From the NCBI GenBank assembly GCA_028711925.1, contig JAQTRH010000067.1, positions 1 through 5,649 on the forward strand: 5,649 bases of DNA. Reading direction: 5' to 3'. The notes under the pieces are model-generated. The model worked only from the letters and a program-made list of their open reading frames with translations, ran no database searches and had not been told where the DNA came from. Positions within the stretch are counted from its first letter, which is position 1. The number at the start of each line of letters is the position of its first letter. A program made the position numbers and the translations under genes. Origin of the DNA: Candidatus Nanoarchaeia archaeon (lineage in GTDB: Archaea; Nanobdellota; Nanobdellia; Woesearchaeales; CG1-02-33-12). Shown piece by piece: positions 1 to 5,227 of the stretch.

Positions 1-3000
1 ATACTGTTCCAACAATTGCAGCAAATGCTACAAGCCCATTGTCAGTTTATACAAACACAGACTGGAATGTAAGTATCACTGCAATTGATGTTGATGCTGC
101 AGACCCTCTTACAGGATATGTGCAGTTTTATGTTAATGGAATAGCTAATGGAACTCCTTATTCAAATACTATTGTGAATGGAGCAAGCAGTTTTGTTGCA
201 ACCTTGGGAAGCGGAAACTTCAGCAAAGGAGATAATCTAATAGCAGAATTCTGGGCAGATGACGGAACAAACACAACAGCAAAATATAACACTACTGAAA
301 TAACTGTTTTGAACTCAGCGCCAAATGTTGTTACCAATGGCACACTTACAAACATGACATTCCACAACTTCCTTATTACAGCAAGAGTCCAGGATGCTGA
401 TGGAGGTTCTGATATAACTGCAACAAATGTTACACAAACTTCAGGAAGTTGCGTATATTTGAATAATGTAACAGATGGAAATTACTTTAATGTAACATAC
501 AACTGCTCTGGAAACGCACTTGAAGAGGTAAATGTTTCTATTGGATTCACTGATTCAAGCGATGAGTATACTCAAACAAATGTTACTTCAACTGTTTATC
601 CAAACTTTTTTGATATGACTCCAATAACATTAACAAATCCAGACAATGTTTCATACCATAACTCAGAGTTTACATTTAATTGGACTGGAATTACTGACCC
701 TGATAATGATGAGGTAACTTATTACCTTTCAGTTAGCAGAATTAGTGTAGTACCAGCTAGCGAAACATACAATACAACAAATTTATCTTTTGAACCTGAA
801 AGTGAAGATTATAGTGAAGGAACTTGGTTATGGAACATAACTGCTTATGATGGATATGATAATGGGACTACATCTTCTTCAAGAATATTTACTTACGATA
901 TAACTGAGCCAACACCAACAAATATAAGTGAGAATGATTCAAACATTCAATTTGGTGATTCTGTTGAATTCTCAGCTCTTTGGAATGATACAACAGCAGG
1001 ATTATCACATTATATATTTGGTTGGAATAATTCAGAAGTATGGGTTAATGACTCTGCAGTTGCATTGACAGGAAACAATAATTGGAGCAATGTTTCTTCA
1101 AAAACAGTAACAGCAGTTTCAGGATCAGTGGTTGAATGGGCAATTTATGTTAATGATTCATCAGGAAACTGGAATGATACAGAAATAAAAGCATTTACAG
1201 TTAATAATACTGCCCCGACAATTGTGGCAAATGCTACAAGTCCGTCAACAGTTTATACTAACACAGACTTTAATGTAAATGTCACCGTAATAGATATCGA
1301 TGTAGAAGATACAATAACTGTCTATCTGCAATTTTACATAAATGGAACAGCATCAGGCTATGAAGAATCAAAAATAATTAGTAGTAATAATAACACTTTG
1401 ATTGCAACTCTTGGAAACGGGAATTTTAGAGAAGGATATTCACTTAATGCAATATTCTGGGCAGGAGACGGAACAGTAAATACAACTGAATACAATACTT
1501 CAGTTGTCAATGTTTCAAGTTTAGCTCCAACAGTACAAGTGCAAAACACATTTGTAAACTGCTCAGCAGGACACTGCTTTAATGTAACTGCAGGTGTTGT
1601 TGATGTAGACGGCAGCTCTGATATAATTGCAACAAATATCTCCATTCCAGGAAGCTGTGATAATATAGAAAACTCAACAGACGGCAACTACTTTAACTCT
1701 ACATGGAATTGCTCTGGAACAGCCTTGGCATCTGCAAATGTTATTATTGGATTCAAAGATGCAGGAAACAATTATGTGCAGACAAACTTAAGCGTAAATA
1801 CATATCCAAACCAGTTGCCTTCACAGCCAACACTTACAAGCCCTGCACATGGATATGCAAGCAATGCAACAGAAAATGTTACACTGAACTGGTCTGCAAG
1901 CACTGACGCAGATAGTGATACAATTAATTATTATGTAATTGTTAATGGAACACAGGCATGTTATACAACAGGCACAACAAACACAAGTTGCATTTATGAA
2001 ACATCTGCTGTGCAGGATTATGTATGGAATGTAACACCTTATGATGGCTCTCAGAATAGAACTACATCATCTTCAAGAACATTCAGTTATGACTTAACAA
2101 GACCAGTTGTAACCGCAGTTTCATCAAGCAGCGTAACATCAAGCGGTGCAACCTTGACTGCAACAACAGATGAGAACGCAACATGCGCGTATTCAACAAA
2201 TGATATCAACTATACCAATATGACTGCATTCACAACAACAGGAACAACAAGCCACTCTGAAGCTCTGTCAGGATTAAGCTCATCAACATTATACACCTAT
2301 TATGTAAGATGCATAGATGTTGCAGGAAACATAATGAACTTTTCCAATTCAACAGCCTTCACAACAACTGCAGCTTCAAGCGGCGGCGGAGGCGGAGGCG
2401 GAGGATCATCATCGTCAGAAACTAAGATTATTGGAAGTGTAACAGCAGGCACAACAAAAGAATTAACTTTCTACAGATCAGAAACACATGGAGTTACAGG
2501 ACTTCAGTTAACATTTAATAACAGTGTTTCAAGTCCAAGAATGGAGATAAAGCCCGGATCATTCCCTCCAGGAGCGCCTGCTCTCTCTTCAAATAAAAGA
2601 AAGGTTTACCAATATATTTCGTTTACCCCTACAAGGATTGAAGAGAATAATCTTAACAAAGCAGTCATAACATTTAAAGTAAGAAAATCATGGGTGTTGC
2701 ATTACGGATTTGAAAAGAACACAATAAGGCTCCACAGATATAACAACAACAGATGGAATGAACTTAAGACAACTTACTTAAGTGAAGATTCATACTACTA
2801 CTATTATAACGCAGACTCTCCAGGATTTTCAACATTTGCAATAACAGGAGAACAGAAAACTACAACTACAACAATACAGCCAAAAGAAGAAGAGCCTGTT
2901 CAGCAACAAGAGCCAGTTGAAGAAACTGTTCCTCAAGAGCCAGCTGTTGAACAAGATCAACCCGAGCAAAAAACTCAAGAGCCAGTTAAGGAAGAAACTG

Positions 3001-3119
3001 TTGAAGAAGAGGTTGGAACAACAACAGCGCCAATAGCAGAGATAATAATAATTTTGCTGATAATAATCTTCCTTGGAGTGCTTGGATACCTTGTTTTTGC
3101 AAAGAAGCACAGCTATTAG
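1..3119 (+). CDS. Large modular cell-surface protein with PGF-pre-PGF-type domain and C-terminal membrane anchor (5' partial)
   Basis: The reading frame is open from the window edge (first full codon at nt 3) to TAG at 3117-3119. A TTG at 39 is not the start, because the codons before it continue a repeat seen again at 1209. Numbering from nt 3, residues 1-301 and 403-699 are two copies of a three-module beta-rich unit. Residues 302-402 and about 700-790 are further Ig/Fn3-like modules, 794-801 are eight glycines, about 806-950 match the archaeal PGF-pre-PGF type (Trp/Tyr-rich, ending SPGFSTFAITG), about 951-1008 are a Thr/Pro/Glu/Gln stalk, and 1014-1033 are a hydrophobic helix followed by KKHSY. 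More than 50 N-x-S/T sequons and several cysteine pairs point to an exported, heavily glycosylated, disulfide-bonded protein anchored at its C terminus with a short basic cytoplasmic tail. The role could be adhesion or envelope structure; no catalytic motif is visible. The signal peptide should lie upstream of the window. Confidence 0.88.
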   Translation, partial: TVPTIAANATSPLSVYTNTDWNVSITAIDVDAADPLTGYVQFYVNGIANGTPYSNTIVNGASSFVATLGSGNFSKGDNLIAEFWADDGTNTTAKYNTTEITVLNSAPNVVTNGTLTNMTFHNFLITARVQDADGGSDITATNVTQTSGSCVYLNNVTDGNYFNVTYNCSGNALEEVNVSIGFTDSSDEYTQTNVTSTVYPNFFDMTPITLTNPDNVSYHNSEFTFNWTGITDPDNDEVTYYLSVSRISVVPASETYNTTNLSFEPESEDYSEGTWLWNITAYDGYDNGTTSSSRIFTYDITEPTPTNISENDSNIQFGDSVEFSALWNDTTAGLSHYIFGWNNSEVWVNDSAVALTGNNNWSNVSSKTVTAVSGSVVEWAIYVNDSSGNWNDTEIKAFTVNNTAPTIVANATSPSTVYTNTDFNVNVTVIDIDVEDTITVYLQFYINGTASGYEESKIISSNNNTLIATLGNGNFREGYSLNAIFWAGDGTVNTTEYNTSVVNVSSLAPTVQVQNTFVNCSAGHCFNVTAGVVDVDGSSDIIATNISIPGSCDNIENSTDGNYFNSTWNCSGTALASANVIIGFKDAGNNYVQTNLSVNTYPNQLPSQPTLTSPAHGYASNATENVTLNWSASTDADSDTINYYVIVNGTQACYTTGTTNTSCIYETSAVQDYVWNVTPYDGSQNRTTSSSRTFSYDLTRPVVTAVSSSSVTSSGATLTATTDENATCAYSTNDINYTNMTAFTTTGTTSHSEALSGLSSSTLYTYYVRCIDVAGNIMNFSNSTAFTTTAASSGGGGGGGGSSSSETKIIGSVTAGTTKELTFYRSETHGVTGLQLTFNNSVSSPRMEIKPGSFPPGAPALSSNKRKVYQYISFTPTRIEENNLNKAVITFKVRKSWVLHYGFEKNTIRLHRYNNNRWNELKTTYLSEDSYYYYYNADSPGFSTFAITGEQKTTTTTIQPKEEEPVQQQEPVEETVPQEPAVEQDQPEQKTQEPVKEETVEEEVGTTTAPIAEIIIILLIIIFLGVLGYLVFAKKHSY
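3..905 (+). repeat. Tandem surface-module unit, copy 1
   Basis: This is the first copy of a roughly 300-residue unit, with its twin at 1209-2099. Shared landmarks in order are PTI-x-ANATSP and VYTNTD-x-NV at the start, a GNF...FWA-DGT stretch, a cysteine pair framed by GSC and DGNYFN...NCSG, then an NWT/NWS...YY...WN-T-YDG...TTSSSR-F-YD(I/L)T closing module. DNA similarity is still visible at the start of the unit (AATGCTACAAG, AACACAGACT), so this is a real gene-internal duplication. The left edge is set by the window; the true unit may begin earlier. Confidence 0.85.
1209..2099 (+). repeat. Tandem surface-module unit, copy 2
   Basis: This is the second copy of the unit at 3-905, of almost equal length (891 against 903 nt). 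It differs by an extra cysteine pair (NCSAGHC) in the middle module and another (ACYTT...TSC) in the closing module, both absent from copy 1. Copy 1 is followed by a Trp-rich, cysteine-free module (nt 906-1208). Copy 2 is followed instead by an Fn3-like module with its own cysteine pair (nt about 2100-2375), so the duplication did not include the fourth module or that module was replaced. Confidence 0.85.
2382..2405 (+). repeat. GGC/GGA tract encoding eight glycines
   Basis: Eight consecutive Gly codons (GGC and GGA only) are followed by four Ser codons. This makes a flexible hinge between the Fn3-like module and the PGF-pre-PGF-type domain. Poly-Gly linkers just before this domain type are common in archaeal surface proteins. 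The tract is strikingly GC-rich in an AT-rich gene. Triplet slippage would change linker length without breaking the frame. Confidence 0.85.
2907..2985 (+). repeat. Short direct repeats in the stalk region
   Basis: The 10-mer CAAGAGCCAG occurs exactly three times, at 2907, 2934 and 2976, always in frame and encoding QEP. Copies 1 and 3 are followed by nearly the same codons, giving QEPVEETV and QEPVKEETV. The repeats build the acidic Pro/Glu/Gln-rich stalk that separates the PGF-pre-PGF-type domain from the membrane helix. Confidence 0.75.
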
Positions 3120-3577
3120 ATTTTTTTCTGAATTTCTTTTTTTATTTTTTCAATATAAACATTAAACTGGATTTCCACTTCTTTCCAATCATTATAACTT
3201 ATTCCACTGCCATAATAATTGATTCCATTTCTTTTTGTTCTTACTTTTTCAAAAAAATCCCAATTAAACTCTAGTTCAGGATGCTTTTCACACAGATATG
3301 CAAATAAGCACTGATGATTGTCTATCTTTATTCTGTCAAACCTTAAATAAGACTCGCTTAACTCATGAAGCGCATCATAATACAGCTTATAAACACTATT
3401 CCACTGGATGCTTTGATTTGAAATATTACTCTTGATAAGATTTGCTGATTCAATATCACTATCTGCAATCTTAAGCGTTGATTTTACTTTCTCAGTATCC
3501 ACATCCTCTATTGCAATAAACCTTCCCTGTTTTTTGCATTTCAAGAATGCTTGTTCTTGACTTAAGTATTCAGGCAT
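3116..3577 (-). CDS. HEPN-type protein, partner of the adjacent nucleotidyltransferase (putative toxin)
   Basis: This 153-residue, apparently all-helical protein has the length and C-terminal motif of HEPN domains. HEPN partners of MNT enzymes usually carry R-x(4-6)-H-x-Y, where Arg and His form an RNase site and the Tyr can be AMPylated by the MNT antitoxin. Here residues 113-123 read RTKRNGINYYG. R113 and Y122 fit R-x6-[N]-x-Y with N120 in place of the catalytic His. The gene starts at ATG 3577, inside the last 8 nt of the nucleotidyltransferase gene, with GAGGT at 3587-3591 as a plausible ribosome binding site nine bases upstream. This coupling implies co-expression. Its TAA overlaps the TAG of the convergent surface gene. 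RNase activity is doubtful without His, and a substrate-binding or structural HEPN role is the main alternative. The family call rests on the motif and the neighbour. Confidence 0.72.
   Translation of the reverse strand: MPEYLSQEQAFLKCKKQGRFIAIEDVDTEKVKSTLKIADSDIESANLIKSNISNQSIQWNSVYKLYYDALHELSESYLRFDRIKIDNHQCLFAYLCEKHPELEFNWDFFEKVRTKRNGINYYGSGISYNDWKEVEIQFNVYIEKIKKEIQKKI
3121..3150 (+). terminator. Poly-T terminator of the surface-protein gene
   Basis: Directly after the TAG stop come three T runs on the + strand: seven at 3121-3127, seven at 3137-3143 and six at 3145-3150. Runs of T in the non-template strand are the usual intrinsic termination signal in archaea. The signal lies inside the 3' end of the opposing HEPN gene, where it is read as the lysine-rich tail. 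Confidence 0.6.
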
Positions 3578-4118
3578 CTATATCCAACCTCAGGAAGTTT
3601 ATGTCGCCTTTGATAAGGTCTCCCTTGATTATATTTTTAATAAGCCCTTTGCCCAGTTTAAACAAATCTTTCTTGTCTTTGCACAAAAAAAGCTGTATAT
3701 CCCTTTTCAGCTTTAACTCATAATCAGCTATCCTAAGCCCTTCAGGATCACCGTAAACAAAAACATCAATATCGCTTTCCTTATACCAGTCTGAGCGCGA
3801 AAAGCTTCCAAAAACAATCACTGTCTTAGCTTTTTTCAAAGACAAAAGATGGTTTAGAAATCCACTTTCATGCATCTTATTAAGGGCAAATATCCTTTTT
3901 CTGCTCTTGTACTCAGGAAAATCATAATTGCTTGTGTAATAAGGCATCTCGCCTTTTTTCTTTTCTCTTTTTATCAGTCCCTGCTTAACAAAGTATTTAA
4001 GCCACTTGTCAGCCTTGCTTCTGGCAATCTTTGCTTCATCAACTATCTTTTGAAAATGCCATTCTTTAGTCGGATTATCAAAAAAAAGGCTTATAATGCT
4101 GTCTTGTTTGCTTTTCAT
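3570..4118 (-). CDS. Winged-helix + MNT-type minimal nucleotidyltransferase (putative antitoxin)
   Basis: This protein has 182 residues from ATG 4118. An N-terminal winged helix (about residues 5-60) is followed by a minimal nucleotidyltransferase of the DNA polymerase beta superfamily. The diagnostic motif GS-x10-D-x-D is clear at residues 104-118 (GSFSRSDWYKESDID), giving two metal-binding carboxylates. The third could be the Asp in KRDIQLF, but this strand may carry Gln instead. MNT enzymes of this class transfer AMP to HEPN partners, and the HEPN gene follows with an 8-nt overlap. The fused winged helix suggests that the protein also regulates its own promoter. Start choice: in-frame alternatives are TTG 4178, ATG 4172 and ATG 4130. 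I prefer 4118 because the winged helix begins there and a consensus TATA box lies 30 nt upstream, as for the neighbouring regulator. Starting at 4172 adds 18 residues whose codons overlap that promoter. Confidence 0.82.
   Translation of the reverse strand: MKSKQDSIISLFFDNPTKEWHFQKIVDEAKIARSKADKWLKYFVKQGLIKREKKKGEMPYYTSNYDFPEYKSRKRIFALNKMHESGFLNHLLSLKKAKTVIVFGSFSRSDWYKESDIDVFVYGDPEGLRIADYELKLKRDIQLFLCKDKKDLFKLGKGLIKNIIKGDLIKGDINFLRLDIDA
3587..3591 (-). promoter_or_regulatory. Ribosome binding site of the HEPN gene
   Basis: On the - strand GAGGT is followed by nine bases and then ATG at 3577. It lies within the last codons of the nucleotidyltransferase gene, so the downstream gene can be translated from the shared mRNA. 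Confidence 0.5.
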
Positions 4119-4140
4119 AATAGTACCCATAATAGGAACT
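4116..4140 (-). promoter_or_regulatory. Inverted and direct repeats at the nucleotidyltransferase start (operator candidate)
   Basis: An imperfect inverted repeat, AGTACC-N7-GGAACT (+ strand 4122-4140, five of six arm pairs), fills the space between the TATA box and ATG 4118. A perfect direct repeat CATAATAG (4116-4123 and 4128-4135, period 12) overlaps it. A protein bound here would block transcription initiation. The winged helix encoded by the gene itself is the obvious candidate. This is inference from position and symmetry only. Confidence 0.35.
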
Positions 4141-4160
4141 AATTTATAAGCTTTTCTAAT
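4118..4160 (-). promoter_or_regulatory. BRE/TATA promoter of the nucleotidyltransferase-HEPN unit
   Basis: On the - strand GAAAAG (4151-4156) followed by CTTATAAATT (4141-4150) matches an archaeal BRE plus TATA box. The T of TATAAA is 30 nt from ATG 4118, which predicts a leaderless mRNA beginning at or near that codon. A weaker TATA-like TATTAAAA at 4193-4200 lies 28 nt before ATG 4172 and is the competing promoter/start pair. Confidence 0.5.
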
Positions 4161-4174
4161 AAAATATTTCATAT

Positions 4175-4190
4175 TCAATAATAAAAAACT
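4175..4190 (-). terminator. Possible T-run terminator after the wHTH regulator
   Basis: On the - strand, 51 nt after the regulator stop, there is a run of six T (4183-4188) followed by ATTATTG. It could end the regulator transcript before the next promoter. The rest of the gap between 4119 and 4239 holds no other convincing gene or RNA; if the nucleotidyltransferase begins at ATG 4172, part of it is coding. Confidence 0.3.
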
Positions 4191-4239
4191 GTTTTTAATA
4201 AGAACTTCCCAGAAAATTCCGCAAGATTTTCAATAAACA

Positions 4240-4641
4240 CTAAAGCCCTAGCTCTTTGTCAATTTGTTTTGCCATTTCCTTAAGGTCATCAAAAGTTCTC
4301 TTCATATCCTTCTCTATCTCATCAACAAGAACTTTAAGATTCGAAACCCTTAGAATATAGCCTCTTTTTTCACTCACAACCATTCCTGATTCAATAAGCC
4401 TGTTTATATGGTGTATCACTGTTCCCCTGCTTAATCCTGTCATGTAAGCAAGCTGGTCGCTTGACAAGGGTCTTTGCTTTCTCGAGCTTTTTAAAAGCTC
4501 TATAAAAACCCTGAAGCATGAGCTGTTCTTATCCCTTAAATTAAACAGCCCAAGAGAAGAGCCAAACCACTGCAAATCCTTGTTTATATCTTTTTCATTG
4601 GACTTGCCCTGCCTTATTATTGTAATCCTTTGATATATCAT
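4240..4641 (-). CDS. Winged-helix transcriptional regulator divergent from hsp20 (candidate heat-shock regulator)
   Basis: This is a 133-residue DNA-binding protein. Residues about 42-100 form a winged helix: a first helix (CFRVFIELLKS), the helix-turn-helix around 60-86 with recognition helix SRGTVIHHINRLIESG, and a wing hairpin near 88-99 (VVSEKRGYILRV). Residues about 102-131 are a charged amphipathic helix (LVDEIEKDMKRTFDDLKEM), a likely dimerisation coil. The N-terminal 40 residues, with WFGSSLGLFNLRD, are unlike standard ArsR or MarR proteins and I cannot assign them. The gene is transcribed away from hsp20-grpE, and the two promoters lie head to head. That arrangement suggests it represses or activates the chaperone genes and itself, as Phr does in Pyrococcus, although I see no clear Phr homology. 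The ATG at 4641 is 28 nt from a TATA box, so the mRNA is probably leaderless. Confidence 0.8.
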   Translation of the reverse strand: MIYQRITIIRQGKSNEKDINKDLQWFGSSLGLFNLRDKNSSCFRVFIELLKSSRKQRPLSSDQLAYMTGLSRGTVIHHINRLIESGMVVSEKRGYILRVSNLKVLVDEIEKDMKRTFDDLKEMAKQIDKELGL

Positions 4642-4680
4642 ATTACTGTCTTATCTTTATTTATTTATAAATCTTTTCCG
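4642..4680 (-). promoter_or_regulatory. BRE/TATA promoter of the wHTH regulator
   Basis: On the - strand CGGAAAAGA (BRE, 4672-4680) is followed by TTTATAAAT (TATA box, 4663-4671). The TATA-to-ATG distance of about 28 nt predicts a transcript starting at or beside the start codon. There is no Shine-Dalgarno, which agrees with leaderless translation. Confidence 0.65.
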
Positions 4681-4717
4681 AAAGTTTTATATAATAGTGT
4701 CTATTTTAATATGAAAT
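4677..4717 (+). promoter_or_regulatory. BRE/TATA promoter of hsp20
   Basis: CCGAAAG (BRE, 4678-4684) followed by TTTTATATAA (TATA, 4685-4694) predicts a start near 4712-4717, leaving a leader of about 35 nt before the ATG at 4750. The BRE overlaps that of the opposite promoter at 4678-4680. Confidence 0.65.
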
Positions 4718-4718
4718 G

Positions 4719-4735
4719 GTTGACCTAAAGTCAAC
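4719..4735 (+). promoter_or_regulatory. Perfect 6-bp inverted repeat in the hsp20 leader
   Basis: GTTGAC-CTAAA-GTCAAC is a perfect six-base-pair stem with a five-base loop. It lies at the predicted 5' end of the mRNA and ends one base before the Shine-Dalgarno. It could be an operator at the transcription start, a 5' stabilising hairpin, or part of a temperature-responsive leader. The stem does not itself include the Shine-Dalgarno, so a classic masking thermometer is not shown. Confidence 0.5.
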
Positions 4736-4743
4736 GGAGGTGA
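4736..4743 (+). promoter_or_regulatory. Strong ribosome binding site of hsp20
   Basis: GGAGGTGA is a near-complete Shine-Dalgarno with a six-base spacer to ATG 4750. It favours 4750 over the next in-frame ATG at 4753. It contrasts with the leaderless neighbour and suits a gene needing high translation under stress. Confidence 0.8.
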
Positions 4744-4749
4744 ACAAAA

Positions 4750-5199
4750 ATGATGGAAGACATATTTGATGAAATGAGAGCCATGCAGGAAGAGATGGAC
4801 AGGCTTTTTGGAAGGGTTTTCAGGACAAGACCAATGCTTGAACAAAGCAGAGACATCAAAACAGCAGATCATTTTAGGTCACCGATTGCAGATATAAAAG
4901 AAACAGACAACTCAGTTATTGCAAGGTTCGAGCTTCCAGGAGCTGACAAAAAAGACATTGAACTGAATGTAACTGATGATTACATTGAAGTAAAATCAGA
5001 AAAGAGATCAGAGAAAAAGCAGGAAAAAATGGGATATCATTCTTATGAGAGCATGTCAAAGCAATTTTACAGGAGAGTTCCTCTGCCATCAAATGTAGTA
5101 AAAGCAGATGCCGCAAAGGCAAACTACAAAGATGGAGTATTAAAGATAGAGATTCCAAAGCAGAAAGCCATTGAGAAAAAGAAAATTAAGATAGAATAA
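4750..5199 (+). CDS. hsp20: Small heat-shock protein, Hsp20/alpha-crystallin family
   Basis: This 149-residue ATP-independent holdase binds unfolding proteins in the cytoplasm and keeps them ready for refolding by other chaperones. Residues 1-42 are a Met/Glu-rich amphipathic N-terminal arm (DEMRAMQEEMDRLF), typical of archaeal and class-A bacterial Hsp20. The alpha-crystallin domain spans about 45-138, starting PIADIKETD, with ELPG at 61-64, a charged Glu/Lys-rich loop at 83-93 and the signature GVLKIEIPK at 129-137. The C-terminal IKI at 146-148 is the I-x-I anchor used in oligomer assembly. Length and all landmarks are normal, so the protein should be functional. It is the first gene of a probable chaperone operon; grpE begins 28 nt after its stop. 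Regulation probably involves the divergent wHTH protein and the leader hairpin. Confidence 0.97.
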   Translation: MMEDIFDEMRAMQEEMDRLFGRVFRTRPMLEQSRDIKTADHFRSPIADIKETDNSVIARFELPGADKKDIELNVTDDYIEVKSEKRSEKKQEKMGYHSYESMSKQFYRRVPLPSNVVKADAAKANYKDGVLKIEIPKQKAIEKKKIKIE

Positions 5200-5215
5200 T
5201 TTTTTTTATTTATTT
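5200..5215 (+). terminator. T-rich spacer after hsp20 (possible partial terminator)
   Basis: Eight T follow the hsp20 TAA directly (5200-5207), then ATTTATTT. In archaea this can cause partial termination, so grpE may receive fewer transcripts than hsp20. The 28-nt gap is too short for a clear separate promoter, so read-through into grpE is expected. Confidence 0.4.
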
Positions 5216-5216
5216 C

Positions 5217-5221
5217 AGGTG
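5217..5221 (+). promoter_or_regulatory. Ribosome binding site of grpE
   Basis: AGGTG is followed by six bases and then ATG 5228. It supports this start for grpE and its translation from the hsp20 transcript. Confidence 0.65.
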
Positions 5222-5227
5222 TTTTAA

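Noticed and set aside
39..41. TTG as the start of the surface-protein gene
   Set aside because: The 12 codons before it are in frame and match the beginning of repeat copy 2 at 1209, so coding continues from outside the window.
1358..1687. Open reverse-strand frame of 109 codons within the surface gene (others at 158-367 and 2829-3110)
   Set aside because: They are antisense to well-supported repeats, have low-complexity hydrophobic or Cys/Leu-rich translations, and lack a promoter or ribosome binding site.
1703..1906. Alternative forward frame in the surface gene
   Set aside because: It is rich in Cys, Lys and Asn with no domain, and overlaps the conserved repeat in the main frame.
4116..4135. 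The two CATAATAG copies as a CRISPR or mobile-element target duplication
   Set aside because: There are only two 8-bp copies 12 bp apart, with no inserted element between them and no array.
3870..4142. Forward frame antisense to the nucleotidyltransferase
   Set aside because: The opposite strand encodes a winged helix and the catalytic GS-x10-D-x-D protein; the forward frame has no recognisable features.
4711..4728. Mini-ORF MKWLT in the hsp20 leader
   Set aside because: It has only five codons, no ribosome binding site, and the predicted transcript start probably falls at or after its ATG.
4687..5158. Two reverse frames antisense to hsp20
   Set aside because: The forward frame is an intact Hsp20 with all family landmarks and a strong ribosome binding site.
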